Both the position numbers and the translations under genes were made by a program. Source: Lipingzhangella_A rawalii (GTDB lineage: Bacteria; Actinomycetota; Actinomycetes; Streptosporangiales; Streptosporangiaceae). Taken from it: 64,000 bases of DNA. Location: contig NZ_JAVLVT010000009.1 of assembly GCF_031628175.1 (NCBI RefSeq), positions 1 to 64,000 of the forward strand, written 5' to 3'. The notes under the pieces were generated by a model, which had not been told where the DNA came from, did no database searches, and saw only the letters and a program-made list of their open reading frames with translations. Numbering within the stretch: the first letter of the stretch is position 1; the number at the start of each line of letters is the position of its first letter. Of this stretch, positions 41,709 to 50,717 are shown piece by piece.

Positions 41709-44700
41709 TCACCCTGCGTCATCGCCAGAGGTGGCAGCGGCCCGCCGCTGAGCCCGTCGGCGGGCGCGGCGCTCGGCCGAACGCTCCTTGCGACGCTCCA
41801 GCATCGTGTACAGCACCGGCACCAGCACCAGGGTCAGCACGGTGGAACTTACCAGGCCACCGATGGTCACAAGGGCCAACCCCTGCGAAATGAAGGCACC
41901 GCCGCCGGTAATACCGATCGCCATCGGGGTGAGCGCCCCGATCGTGGCGAGTGCCGTCATCAGGATGGGGCGCAGCCGGTGTCGGCCACCCTCGACCACG
42001 GCCTCTCCCAGTTCCATACCGGAGTCACGGTACTGGTTCACGAGGTCGATGAGCACGATCGCGTTGGTGACCACGATGCCGATCAGCATCAGCATGCCGA
42101 CCAGGGAGGGCAGCCCCAGGGGGGTCCCGGTCAGCAGCAGCATGCCGATGGAGCCGGTGGCCGCGAACGGGATCGACACCAGCAGGATCAGTGGCTGGAG
42201 CAGGCTCTTGAACGTCGCCACCATGATCAGGTAGACGATCAGCACCGCAGCGAGCATCGCGAGCAGCAGTTGGGCGAAGGCTTCCTGCTGCTCTGCGCTG
42301 ACGCCGCCGACCTCCACCGTCGCCTCATCCGGGATGTCCACATCGGCGAGGGCGGATTCGATATCGGCGGTAACGGCGCCGAGGTCGGCCGCGGTCAGTG
42401 TCGCGGCGACGGTCGCGACGCGCAGGCCCGAACTGCGGGTCAGTTCCGGCGGTTCGGCGGTCTGCACCACCTCGGCCACATCACCGACCTCCAGGATCTG
42501 GCCGCCGGGCGTGGTGAGCTCGACCTCCTCCAGCTCGGCAACGTCCTGGGGCTGGTCCTGGGCCCGCACGACAAGATCGCGCTGGCGCTCCTCGATGGAC
42601 ACGGTTCCCACGGACTGGCCCTGGAACGCTTCCCGCACCGCCATGCCGATCTCGGCTTCGGTGAGGCCCTCCTCCGCCGCGGCCTCGCGGTCGACCTCGA
42701 CCCGCAGTTGAGGCCGTTCCGCGTCCAGGTCGGACTCGACATCCTCGAGGCCATCCACGTCCGCAACGGCGTCGCGCACCTCGGGGGTGGCCTCCTGGAG
42801 GGCCGCGAGTGTCTCGGCCCGCACCTCGACTTCCAGGTCCGAGCCCACCCCACTGGGGTCGGCCATGCCCAGCTCGGTGTCGGTGTCCACCCCGTCCAGG
42901 ACATGCCGCAGCTTGTCCCGCAGCTCCGCCTGATCCTCGTCCGGGTCGGTGGTGATGGTGAACTGGGTGGTGGTCGGCCCGGCCCCGCCCATGGAGGCCT
43001 GAACCGGATCGCCGCCCAGCGACACCTGGTAGGACTCAACCCAGGAGAGCCCTTCCAGCTCCTCCTCGACGAGCTGTGCCTCGGCGTCGGCCTCGTCCAG
43101 GCTGGTGCCGTGTTCCAGCTCCTGCGTGACGTAGAGACTGTTGTCCCCTGTGTCGTCCAGGAAGCTGGTCTGGAGCAGGGGCACGAGGGAGATCGTGCCG
43201 AGGAAGATCGCGACCCCGCCGGCCAGGGTGGTCCACCGCCAACGCGTGGCCCACTGGATTACCGGGACGTAGGCACGCTGGAGCGGAGTGCGCCGTTCCC
43301 GCCGCAGCTCTTCGGCGCGGACGCGTTCGGCTTCCTCGGGGGCCACCGAGCGACGGGGCAGGAACCAGTACGCCAGCACCGGAACGATGGTGAGGGCCAC
43401 CAGCAGGGATGCGGCCAGCGCGATACTGACGGTCACGGAGAAGGGGCGGAACAGCTCCCCAACCTCGCCACCGACGAACGCGACGGGCAGGAAGACCGCG
43501 ATCGTGATCAGTGTGGAGGAGCTGACCGCGGTGGCCACCTCGCGGGCACCGTTGTAGACGGCGGTCATGCGTTCCTCGCCGTAGCCCAGGTGCCGCTTGA
43601 TGTTCTCCAGGACCACGATCGAGTCGTCCACCACCCGCCCGACCGAGATCGTGATCGCCGCCAGGGTCAGCATGTTCAGGGTGTAGCCGAACACCTGGAC
43701 CCCGAGCATCGCGACGAGGAGGGAGGCGGGAATCGACACCGCCGTGACCAGGGTGGACCGAATCGACAACAGGAAAGTCAGGATGACCAGCAGGGCGGCG
43801 GTAAGCCCGAGCGCGCCCTCCTGACCCATGGCTTCGATGGAGTCGTCGATAAACGGGGCCTGGTCGAAAACCACCGACACTTCGGCGTCCGAGCCCAGGG
43901 TTGGCTCGACCTCGGCGACGGTTTCATGGACCGCCTCGGAGATCGTGACCGTGTTGCCCTCCGGCGTCTTGGTGACCATGATGCCGAGGCTGGGCGAGCC
44001 GTCGGTGCGGGTGATGCTGGTCTGTTCGGCCAGTTCGCTGTCCACCTCGGCCAGCTCGGACACCTGTACCGGCTCGGGTGCGGCCGCGGGGCCCGGCTCC
44101 AGTGCCCCCGGCTCGGGCGCAGCCGCGGGCTGCTCCGCGCCCGGCTGGATCCACAGCTCGCCGACCTCATCGACCGACTCCAGCCGTTCCCCCGTCGTCA
44201 CGGAGAGAGTCTCGCCGTCCTCGGTGATCTCACCCCCGGGGGTGATCACACCGCTACTCTCCAGGGCCTGGGTAAGTTCGGGAACGGACAGGTCATGCTC
44301 GGCCAGCTCGTCCGGGTCGGGGGTGACGACGACCGATCGTTCTCGCTCGCCCATCATCTGGACGCCGCGTACCCCGTCGATACTCTCCAGCTCGGGCACG
44401 AGCTGGTTCCGCAGTGGCTCGACGAGTTGCTGTTCCTCGCCATTGCCGGCACTGGCTGCGAGCATCACAACCGGAATGTCGTCCACCCCGAAGGACATGA
44501 CGAAGGGATCCACGTCCTCGGGCAGCATCGGGCCGACCTGGTCCACGCCCAGTTGCACGGCGCGCACGACCTCGTCGGTACCGTCGCCGTGGTCGAACTC
44601 CGCCATCACCGTTGCCGTACCGGTGCTGGAGGTAGCGGTGTAGTCCGTGACGCCGGACACGCCCCGCACCGCCTCCTCCAGCGGCGCGGTCACCTCTTCC

Positions 44701-44882
44701 TCGACCACCTCGGGGGAGGCGCCGGGATGCTCGGCCGTGACGATCACCATCGGCACGTCGAGCGGCGGGAACAGTTCCCGGTCCGTCGTGGTGGTCGCAA
44801 CACCACCGAACACCAACGCGGCCAGGGTGAGCAGCAGAATGAGTGCTCGGTTGCGCAGGGAGAGCTGTGCTAGGCGGGCCAC
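41709..44882 (-). CDS. RND-superfamily exporter (HAE1/AcrB-like)
   Basis: A 1057-residue proton-driven transporter. It has the twelve-helix RND plan in two halves: TM1 at about 9-30, a large outer loop, then a helix bundle near 340-540 with the proton-relay pair Asp419-Asp420 (GRVVDDSIVVLENI), a second outer loop and a last bundle near 880-1030. The outer loops are very acidic and include an Ala/Pro-rich insert near 250. No membrane-fusion or outer-membrane partner gene is present, as expected in a Gram-positive. Substrates could be drugs, lipids or peptides. GTG 44882 follows GGAGGAGGG; extension to 45005 is not needed. Confidence 0.9.
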   Translation of the reverse strand: MARLAQLSLRNRALILLLTLAALVFGGVATTTTDRELFPPLDVPMVIVTAEHPGASPEVVEEEVTAPLEEAVRGVSGVTDYTATSSTGTATVMAEFDHGDGTDEVVRAVQLGVDQVGPMLPEDVDPFVMSFGVDDIPVVMLAASAGNGEEQQLVEPLRNQLVPELESIDGVRGVQMMGERERSVVVTPDPDELAEHDLSVPELTQALESSGVITPGGEITEDGETLSVTTGERLESVDEVGELWIQPGAEQPAAAPEPGALEPGPAAAPEPVQVSELAEVDSELAEQTSITRTDGSPSLGIMVTKTPEGNTVTISEAVHETVAEVEPTLGSDAEVSVVFDQAPFIDDSIEAMGQEGALGLTAALLVILTFLLSIRSTLVTAVSIPASLLVAMLGVQVFGYTLNMLTLAAITISVGRVVDDSIVVLENIKRHLGYGEERMTAVYNGAREVATAVSSSTLITIAVFLPVAFVGGEVGELFRPFSVTVSIALAASLLVALTIVPVLAYWFLPRRSVAPEEAERVRAEELRRERRTPLQRAYVPVIQWATRWRWTTLAGGVAIFLGTISLVPLLQTSFLDDTGDNSLYVTQELEHGTSLDEADAEAQLVEEELEGLSWVESYQVSLGGDPVQASMGGAGPTTTQFTITTDPDEDQAELRDKLRHVLDGVDTDTELGMADPSGVGSDLEVEVRAETLAALQEATPEVRDAVADVDGLEDVESDLDAERPQLRVEVDREAAAEEGLTEAEIGMAVREAFQGQSVGTVSIEERQRDLVVRAQDQPQDVAELEEVELTTPGGQILEVGDVAEVVQTAEPPELTRSSGLRVATVAATLTAADLGAVTADIESALADVDIPDEATVEVGGVSAEQQEAFAQLLLAMLAAVLIVYLIMVATFKSLLQPLILLVSIPFAATGSIGMLLLTGTPLGLPSLVGMLMLIGIVVTNAIVLIDLVNQYRDSGMELGEAVVEGGRHRLRPILMTALATIGALTPMAIGITGGGAFISQGLALVTIGGLVSSTVLTLVLVPVLYTMLERRKERSAERRARRRAQRRAAATSGDDAG

Positions 44883-45027
44883 GCGCCCTCCTCCCCACGC
44901 AGGCACGACGAACTCCGAGCGGAGCTGGGCATGACGCGTTTCCTCAGGGGTGATTGATGTTCTGGCGCGGGGGCGTCGGTGCCCACCGCGCATACTTCCG
45001 GGCACGCGTCACCCAGGATATGGGCAT

Positions 45028-45405
45028 TCATCCCGGCTCATGGACCGTGGGGGCCGGCTGCCCCCGATTCGGATGTGTGGGGGTGGTCTCCTCCTGATGC
45101 TCGGTCGCCCCACCCCAGACCACGCCCAGCAGGTCGTCCAGCGCGTGCGCGAGCCGGGCATCCACGAGCGTGTAGCGGACCCTGCGCCCCTCGCTGGCGG
45201 TGGCTACCAGTCCGCACTCACGTAGACACGACAGGTGGTTGGACACGTTCTGCCGGGTAAGACCCAGCTGTTGAGCCAGATCCGCGGGGTGGGTGGGGCC
45301 GTCCACGAGGGCCAACAGGAGCCGGCACCGGGTTGGATCGGCCAGGGCTCGGCCGAGTCGGTGGATCGCATCCAGGCGCTGATCGGAAGTCAACATGACA
45401 ATCAT
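45028..45405 (-). CDS. ArsR/SmtB-family metal-responsive repressor
   Basis: A 125-residue winged-helix repressor: RLGRALADPTRCRLLLALVDGPTHPADLAQQLGLTRQNVSNHLSCLRECGLVATASEGRRVRYTLVD. The family lets go of DNA when it binds a metal such as Zn, Cd, Ni or As. Cys residues at CRLLLAL and LSCLREC and a His-containing C-terminal tail are possible ligands. It is divergent from a CDF-type zinc exporter across a 133-base region full of palindromes. ATG 45405 or 45396; neither has a ribosome site, suggesting a leaderless message. Confidence 0.9.
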   Translation of the reverse strand: MIVMLTSDQRLDAIHRLGRALADPTRCRLLLALVDGPTHPADLAQQLGLTRQNVSNHLSCLRECGLVATASEGRRVRYTLVDARLAHALDDLLGVVWGGATEHQEETTPTHPNRGQPAPTVHEPG

Positions 45406-45410
45406 TTTAC
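45396..45410. promoter_or_regulatory. Zur-like box at the arsR start
   Basis: TGACAATCATTTTAC shares 13 of 15 positions with the box at 48843-48857 and resembles the actinobacterial Zur palindrome TGAxAAT-N-ATTxTCA. It overlaps the arsR start codons and lies 129 bases from the zinc exporter start. In Streptomyces coelicolor Zur both represses uptake genes and, at high zinc, activates a zinc exporter. Confidence 0.55.
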
Positions 45411-45449
45411 AGCGTTTGCTGTATAGACAGTGTGGGCTGTATAAACAGC
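45409..45449. promoter_or_regulatory. Palindrome array between arsR and the CDF exporter
   Basis: Repeated ACAG/CTGT arms: ACAGC-GTTT-GCTGT (45409-45422), GCTGTATAGACAG (45418-45430) and GCTGTATAAACAGC (45436-45449), the last two an 18-bp-spaced direct repeat of the form GCTGTATARACAG. Placement in the divergent gap makes it the natural operator for the ArsR-type repressor. Confidence 0.65.
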
Positions 45450-45538
45450 AGTGACTGAACTGTTTCGGGGGTGTGCGCGGGACCGGACACCGCGCGCGGC
45501 TATCCCCACCCCAACCCAGCCATGATCGGGAGGCACCG

Positions 45539-46450
45539 GTGGGAAGCGGTCACGACCACGGCCATCGCACGGCGGCTCAGGCGCATCGCGGCCGGCTGGT
45601 CGCGGTGCTCGGCATGATGCTGTCCGTGGCGGTGGTCCAGGTGCTGGGCAGTGTGGCCTCCGGAAGCCTCGCGTTGCTCGCCGACGCGGGCCACACCCTC
45701 ACCGACTCCTTCGGTATCGTGCTGGCGCTGTTCGCAGTATGGCTCGCGGGCCGCCCCGCCTCCATGAAACGCACCTTCGGCCTCCAACGGGCGGAAATTC
45801 TCGCCGCGGCGGCCAACGCCCTGGTCCTGTTCGGGCTGTGTGCCTTCGTCGCCTACGAGTCGGTGCAGCGACTGGCCAACCCCGAACCGGTCACCGGCCC
45901 GATCATGGCGGCGGCCGCCAGTGTGGGACTCGTGGCCAACATCGTCGGTCTCCTCCTCCTACGGCAGGGACAGAAGGAGAGCCTCAACGTACGTGGCGCC
46001 TACCTCGAGGTCCTCGGTGACATGCTCACCTCGATCGGGGTGATCGTGGCCGCCCTGGTGATCTGGACCACCGGCTGGGAGCGCGCCGACTCGGTGATCT
46101 CCCTGGCGATCGCGGCCTTCATCGTGCCGCGCGCCTGGAACCTGCTCAGCGAGGCGGTACACGTGCTGCTGGAGGCCACGCCCCGAAATGTGGACCTGGA
46201 TGAGGTGCGGGATCACCTGCTGGCCCAGCCGGGAGTCCGCGACGTCCACGACCTGCACGCCTGGACCATCACCTCCGGTGTTCCGGTGATGTCGGCACAC
46301 GTGGTCGTGGAGGAGGACCGTCTCGCCGACTGCGGCCGCATCCTGGACGACCTACGCAGCTGCCTCCAGGGACACTTCGACGTGGAGCACTCCACCCTCC
46401 AGGTGGAGCCGCCCAGCCACGCCGAGCACGAACGGGCCAACCACTACTAG
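45539..46450 (+). CDS. CDF zinc/cation exporter (ZitB/CzcD-like)
   Basis: A 303-residue cation diffusion facilitator. A His-rich head (GHDHGH) precedes six membrane helices; metal site residues are in LADAGHTLTDSFG (His and Asp of helix 2) and AYLEVLGDMLTS (Glu and Asp of helix 5, with Glu where His is common). The C-terminal cytoplasmic domain has VRDVHDLHAWTITSGVPVMSAHVVV. It exports Zn2+ (perhaps Cd2+, Co2+) against protons. GTG 45539 follows GGGAGG by five bases. Its divergence from the ArsR gene and the Zur-like box suggest control by zinc. Confidence 0.92.
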   Translation: MGSGHDHGHRTAAQAHRGRLVAVLGMMLSVAVVQVLGSVASGSLALLADAGHTLTDSFGIVLALFAVWLAGRPASMKRTFGLQRAEILAAAANALVLFGLCAFVAYESVQRLANPEPVTGPIMAAAASVGLVANIVGLLLLRQGQKESLNVRGAYLEVLGDMLTSIGVIVAALVIWTTGWERADSVISLAIAAFIVPRAWNLLSEAVHVLLEATPRNVDLDEVRDHLLAQPGVRDVHDLHAWTITSGVPVMSAHVVVEEDRLADCGRILDDLRSCLQGHFDVEHSTLQVEPPSHAEHERANHY

Positions 46451-46641
46451 GACCCCGGCGACTGCGCTGCCGGGCGCCGGTGGGGGTGGGGTTACGGCGC
46501 TTCTGACATCCGGGGGTGGACCCTCAGACCATGGGGGCCGGGAAAAGCCGATGAGGGGATCGACGAGATCGCGAACCAACCGGCAGCACGCCGAGACCCC
46601 AGATTGGACGTGCTCACGCGGCAGCGCTACCTTCGTACTCC

Positions 46642-48105
46642 GTGACCTCGTCCCGACCATGGCTATCCTGGGCCGGTTGGCGTGCCTGGCTGGTGTGGCC
46701 CAGCTGGCCGAGCCGGATCCTGCGCATCATGCACCGTGGCCGGCGATTCACCCCGCGCACTTCCCCCGACGTGCGACGGCGGCACTACACCCGTCCCGCT
46801 CAGGCCGTGGTCGGCAGCTTCGCCATCGTTATTCTTCTCGGTGCGGGGCTCCTCATGCTCCCGGTGGCCCAGGCTCCGGGAAGCTCGACCTCCTTCGTCG
46901 AAGCGCTGTTCACCGCGACGTCCGCGGTGTGCGTGGTGGGCCTGGTCGTAGTCGACACCGGAACGCACTGGTCCCTGACCGGCCAACTGATCATTCTCGG
47001 GCTGATCCAGGCCGGCGGGCTGGGCATCATGACCTTGGCCACCCTGCTCGGCATCGTGGTGATGCGCCGCTTCGGTATCCGGCTCCAGCTCAGTTTGCAG
47101 ACCGAGACCCGCACCTTCCAGGTGGCCGACGTGAGCGGGATCGCACGCCGGATCCTGCTGATGAGTCTGACCATCGAGGCCGCGCTCGCCGCCGTCATGG
47201 TCACCCGACTGTGGACGCACTACGACGAGTCATTCTGGCGTGGCCTGTATATCGGCGTGTTCCACGCCATCTCCGCCTTCAACAACGCCGGCTTCTCCCT
47301 GTTCGCCGACAGTATGTCCCGCTACTCGGCGGACGGCTGGATGCTGCTGCCCGCCATGATCGGCGTCATCCTGGGCGGAATCGGCTTCCCGGTGATGCTG
47401 GAACTGTGGCGGCACGCCCGCTCTCCCAAACTGTGGAGCCTGCACACAAAGTTGACCGTGTACACCACCCTGGTGCTGCTGGTCGGCGGGATCACGGCCA
47501 TCACAACCCTGGAGTGGAACAACCCCGACACTCTGGGGCCAATGGGCCTGGGTGAGAAACTCCTGGCCGGGTCCTTCCACGGAGTCATGCCCCGCAGTGG
47601 CGGACTCAATGCCATCGACACCGGCGCCATGACCGAAGCCTCCCTGTTCACCACGATCATGCTGATGTTCGTGGGTGGGGGCAGCGGCGGAACCGCCGGA
47701 GGGATCAAGGTCACCACATTCGCTGTGCTGTGGATCGTGCTCTGGTCGGAGATGCGGGGCCACCCCCACGTACACGCCTCGAATCGGCGCCTGTCCAGCG
47801 GAGTGATCCGGCAGTCGCTGAGCCTGACCTTCCTGTCCATGACCATGCTGGCGATGACCACGGTCGTACTGCTGGCACTCACCCCCTTCCCGATGGAACA
47901 GGTGCTGTTCGAGGCGACCTCGGCCGTTGGCGTGGTCGGGCTGTCTACCGGCATCACCGGGGACCTGCCTCCCTTCGCCCAGGGCTTCCTCGTCATGATC
48001 ATGTTCGCCGGGCGTATCGGGCCGATCACCTTCGCCTCGGCGCTCGCCCTGCGCGAGCGCACACGCCGATACGACCTGCCCGAAGGCCGACCTATCATCG
48101 GCTGA
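46642..48105 (+). CDS. Trk/Ktr-type potassium channel subunit
   Basis: A 487-residue membrane protein with four pore-loop repeats of the TrkH/KtrB family: TATSAVCVVGLVVVDTG, SAFNNAGFSLF, GVMPRSGGLNAIDTG and EATSAVGVVGLSTGITG, each with the Gly of the selectivity filter. About ten helices. It imports K+ with the RCK subunit encoded next. The first 45 residues are Trp- and Arg-rich; GTG 46642 has no ribosome site, and ATG 46729 is an alternative. Confidence 0.93.
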   Translation: MTSSRPWLSWAGWRAWLVWPSWPSRILRIMHRGRRFTPRTSPDVRRRHYTRPAQAVVGSFAIVILLGAGLLMLPVAQAPGSSTSFVEALFTATSAVCVVGLVVVDTGTHWSLTGQLIILGLIQAGGLGIMTLATLLGIVVMRRFGIRLQLSLQTETRTFQVADVSGIARRILLMSLTIEAALAAVMVTRLWTHYDESFWRGLYIGVFHAISAFNNAGFSLFADSMSRYSADGWMLLPAMIGVILGGIGFPVMLELWRHARSPKLWSLHTKLTVYTTLVLLVGGITAITTLEWNNPDTLGPMGLGEKLLAGSFHGVMPRSGGLNAIDTGAMTEASLFTTIMLMFVGGGSGGTAGGIKVTTFAVLWIVLWSEMRGHPHVHASNRRLSSGVIRQSLSLTFLSMTMLAMTTVVLLALTPFPMEQVLFEATSAVGVVGLSTGITGDLPPFAQGFLVMIMFAGRIGPITFASALALRERTRRYDLPEGRPIIG

Positions 48106-48151
48106 CCACCACCGACCGGGCGGAGACCACCCCACCATCCAGGAGGAAGAA

Positions 48152-48820
48152 ATGGCGCGCCAGCGAAGCCACGACAAGCGGGTGCTCGTGATTGGTCTGG
48201 GACGCTTCGGGGGCTCACTCGCGACCGAGCTGGTCACCCACGGCTGGGACGTGCTCGGGATGGACTCCATGAGCCGCCGGGTGCAGGCGTTCAGCGAGAT
48301 CCTCTCGCACACGGTCATCGCCGATTCCACCGACGACGAGGCACTCCGGCAGGTGGGCGCGCACGAGTTCACCCGTGCCGTGGTCGCGATCGGGTCCCAC
48401 CTGGAGGAGAGCATCCTGACCACCTCACTCCTGGTGGATATGGGGGTACCGCACATCTGGGCGAAGGCGGTCAACCGCCGGCACGGCCGCATCCTCCAGC
48501 AGATCGGCGCACACCATGTGGTCCTGCCCGAGCACGACATGGGTGAGCGGGTGGCCCATCTGGTCTCCGGGCGGATGCTGGACTTCATCGAAATCGAGGA
48601 AGACTTCGCCCTCGGCAAGACGCGGGCTCCCCGCGAGATCATCGGCAAGGCGCTGGGCGAGTCGGGGATCCGAAACAACTACCGGATCACCGTCGTGTGC
48701 ATCAAGCGCCACGGCGAGCAGTTCACCTACGCCACCGCCGAAACCGTGCCGCAGAAGGGGGACATCATCATGATCGCCGGCAAGACCAAGGACGTGGAGC
48801 ACTTCGCGGAGCAAGACTGA
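48152..48820 (+). CDS. TrkA/KtrA-type RCK regulatory subunit
   Basis: A 222-residue cytoplasmic gating ring protein. RCK-N domain with nucleotide loop VLVIGLGRFGGSLATEL near residue 12-28 and an acidic Asp at the end of strand 2 (GMDSM), followed by an RCK-C domain (about 140-220). It binds ATP/ADP or NAD(H), and often c-di-AMP, to open or close the K+ channel coded upstream. CAGGAGGAAGAA precedes the ATG. 46 bases separate the pair. Confidence 0.95.
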   Translation: MARQRSHDKRVLVIGLGRFGGSLATELVTHGWDVLGMDSMSRRVQAFSEILSHTVIADSTDDEALRQVGAHEFTRAVVAIGSHLEESILTTSLLVDMGVPHIWAKAVNRRHGRILQQIGAHHVVLPEHDMGERVAHLVSGRMLDFIEIEEDFALGKTRAPREIIGKALGESGIRNNYRITVVCIKRHGEQFTYATAETVPQKGDIIMIAGKTKDVEHFAEQD

Positions 48821-48842
48821 GTCCTGCCCCATCGGAACAAAT

Positions 48843-48857
48843 TGACAATCATTTTCA
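48843..48857 (+). promoter_or_regulatory. Zur box upstream of the zinc-binding lipoprotein gene
   Basis: TGACAATCATTTTCA is a 7-1-7 palindrome of the actinobacterial Zur type (TGAxAAT-N-ATTxTCA), 19 bases before the start codon of the zinc solute-binding protein gene, a position suiting repression when zinc is plentiful. Confidence 0.8.
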
Positions 48858-48876
48858 CCCGGCAGATCATGGACCC

Positions 48877-49845
48877 ATGCGATTCGGGGGACAGCGCCAG
48901 CCGGGAGTCACAGCCCGGCTCCTGACGAGTGGCCTACTGGTGGGTGCCGTTGCCGGATGCGGCAGCGACACCGACTCCGCGGACGTCACCGTGGTCACCA
49001 GCGTGTACCCCCTGGAGTGGCTGGCCGAGGAGATCGTGGCCAACACGGAGGCCGACATCTCGGTCACCAATCTCACCGAGCCCGGCCTCGACCCGCACGA
49101 CCTGGAACTCAGCCCGCGTCAGGTTGGCCAGATCGGCGATGCCGACCTGGTCTTCTATATCGAGGGCATGCAGCCAGCCGTCGATGACGCCGTGGCACAG
49201 CAGACAGACGCCTCGGACGGCACCGGCAGTACCGCCCTGAATGTCGCCGACATTGTCGAACTGCGCACCGTGGACGTCGCCAACACCGGCGCGGAGGAGG
49301 GGGACGAGGACCCCCACATGTGGCTGGACCCCGAGCTGTTCGCGACGACCGCCGAGGCCTTCGCGGACCAGCTCGCAGCGACCGTCGATTCGGGGGCGCA
49401 CCCCGACGCCGCCGATGACCTCACCGGAGCAGCCGAGGAAGTCTCCGCCGAGCTCGACGACATCGACGAGGAGTACCAACGCGGCCTCGCCGACTGCGAG
49501 CTGCGAACCTTCGTGGTCAGCCACGCGGCCTTCGGCTACCTCGCCGACCGCTACGACCTGGAACAGATCTCCATTTCCGGCATCGAGCCGGAGACCGAAC
49601 CCTCCCCTGCGCGCATGCGGGAAGTCACCGACCTCGTGAACGACTCCGGGGTGTCTACCATCTTCACCGAGGTCCTGGTCAGCCCACAGGTCGCCGAGAC
49701 GATCGCGGCCGAGACCGGCGTCTCCGTGGAGGTTCTGGACGCCTTGGAAGGGCTCGCCGAGGACTCGCCGGGAGACGACTACCCCAGCATCATGCGCGCG
49801 AACCTAGACGCCCTCACCGGCGCTCTCGACTGCTCGGGGAGCTGA
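48877..49845 (+). CDS. Zinc ABC transporter substrate-binding lipoprotein (ZnuA-like)
   Basis: A 322-residue cluster A-I solute-binding protein. A lipoprotein signal ends in AVAGC (Cys28). Metal ligands are His in GLDPHDLEL, His in EDPHMWLDPELF and His in VSHAAFGYLADRY, with a C-terminal acidic ligand expected. The flexible metal loop, His-rich in Gram-negative ZnuA, is short and acidic here (NTGAEEGDEDPH). The mature protein is very acidic overall. No permease or ATPase gene follows, so the transporter core must be encoded elsewhere. A Zur box lies just upstream. Confidence 0.9.
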   Translation: MRFGGQRQPGVTARLLTSGLLVGAVAGCGSDTDSADVTVVTSVYPLEWLAEEIVANTEADISVTNLTEPGLDPHDLELSPRQVGQIGDADLVFYIEGMQPAVDDAVAQQTDASDGTGSTALNVADIVELRTVDVANTGAEEGDEDPHMWLDPELFATTAEAFADQLAATVDSGAHPDAADDLTGAAEEVSAELDDIDEEYQRGLADCELRTFVVSHAAFGYLADRYDLEQISISGIEPETEPSPARMREVTDLVNDSGVSTIFTEVLVSPQVAETIAAETGVSVEVLDALEGLAEDSPGDDYPSIMRANLDALTGALDCSGS

Positions 49846-50202
49846 GCACCCCCGCCGTCCCACTCGTCCCACACCGCCGACTCCCCCGAACCGGGGTGGC
49901 CAGGATAACCGAGGGTGACGAGGTGGCCGGATCCGGCGATCGGATCCCTCCTCACCTGCTACCCGCCCAATCTGTGCCGCCGCAGCCACGGACCACGCTT
50001 CGCAATTCCCTGCACGTGCGCTATCCTGTTCAAAGTACGATGCAAACGCACGTGCATTTGGATATGCAGTGAGATGTGTGTAGTTCACGAACCACGGCGA
50101 GGGCATGGCCCCGGCCCCCGGTCGCACGCCCCCACGTCCCGCGCGCCTGCACCACCGCACTGGCTTACACGACAACTCCGCTGAGTGAATGGAGTCTCTT
50201 CG
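49846..50202 (+). promoter_or_regulatory. Upstream region of the DUF397 gene with two GCACGTGC palindromes
   Basis: The 357-base gap has no gene. It contains GCACGTGC at 50012-50019 and again at 50048-50055 (36 bases apart), the second within ATGCAAACGCACGTGCAT. The same core recurs upstream of the divergent ATP-binding protein gene at 52.4 kb, so it is a candidate operator of the XRE-type regulator between them. Confidence 0.5.
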
Positions 50203-50433
50203 ATGGTCTACAACGGCATTGCGAGCACTGAGCTCTCCGGTGTCGCATGGCAGAAGAGCCGCCGCAGCAACTCCAGGGGCAACTGTGTAGAGCTGGCCAA
50301 GCTGGACGACGGTTCGGTGGCCATGCGCAATTCCCGGTTCCCGGACGGCCCTGCGCTCGTTTACACCGCAGCCGAGGTTGATGCCCTGATCCGTGGCGCC
50401 AAGGACGGCGACTTCGACAACATGCTGCAATAG
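50203..50433 (+). CDS. DUF397 protein
   Basis: A 76-residue protein of the DUF397 family: GVAWQKSRRSNSRGNCVELAKLDDGSVAMRNSRFPDGPALVYTAAEVDALIRGAKDGDFDNM. Such proteins are encoded next to XRE/WhiJ-like regulators in actinomycetes and are thought to act as their partners or antagonists. ATG 50203 has GGAG eight bases upstream; GTG 50185 is possible. Confidence 0.95.
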   Translation: MVYNGIASTELSGVAWQKSRRSNSRGNCVELAKLDDGSVAMRNSRFPDGPALVYTAAEVDALIRGAKDGDFDNMLQ

Positions 50434-50496
50434 GGCAGCCCACGATCCGGGGAGCTCCGCGTCATGTCGGGGGGTGGGGCTCCCCTACCACCAGCG

Positions 50497-50546
50497 GGGG
50501 CTCCTGCGCGCCGCCCCTCCTCCCAGCCCCGGCGCGCAGGAGCCCC
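50497..50546. terminator. Bidirectional terminator between DUF397 and XRE genes
   Basis: A perfect 17-bp stem, GGGGCTCCTGCGCGCCG at 50497-50513 and its complement at 50530-50546, with a 16-base loop, between two converging genes. Confidence 0.9.
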
Positions 50547-50717
50547 GGCCCAGAGCCCGGCCACGCCGCGGTGGGCTCGGGACTCGGCGCGAACCGCTGG
50601 AGCCGCGAGACAGCATGAACTGCCTGAGCAGCATGGACAGCACCGACACCACAGAGCTGGGTGCCCACCGCTGGGGCTGCCGCGGCAGGAACGAGCGGTC
50701 GGGCCCGGACCGTGGGG

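Noticed and set aside
41619..44873. A 1084-residue open frame on the plus strand opposite the RND gene
   Set aside because: It is a GC-bias shadow: the minus-strand frame has clear RND domains and a strong ribosome site, while the opposite product is His/Gln/Gly-rich with no recognisable domain.
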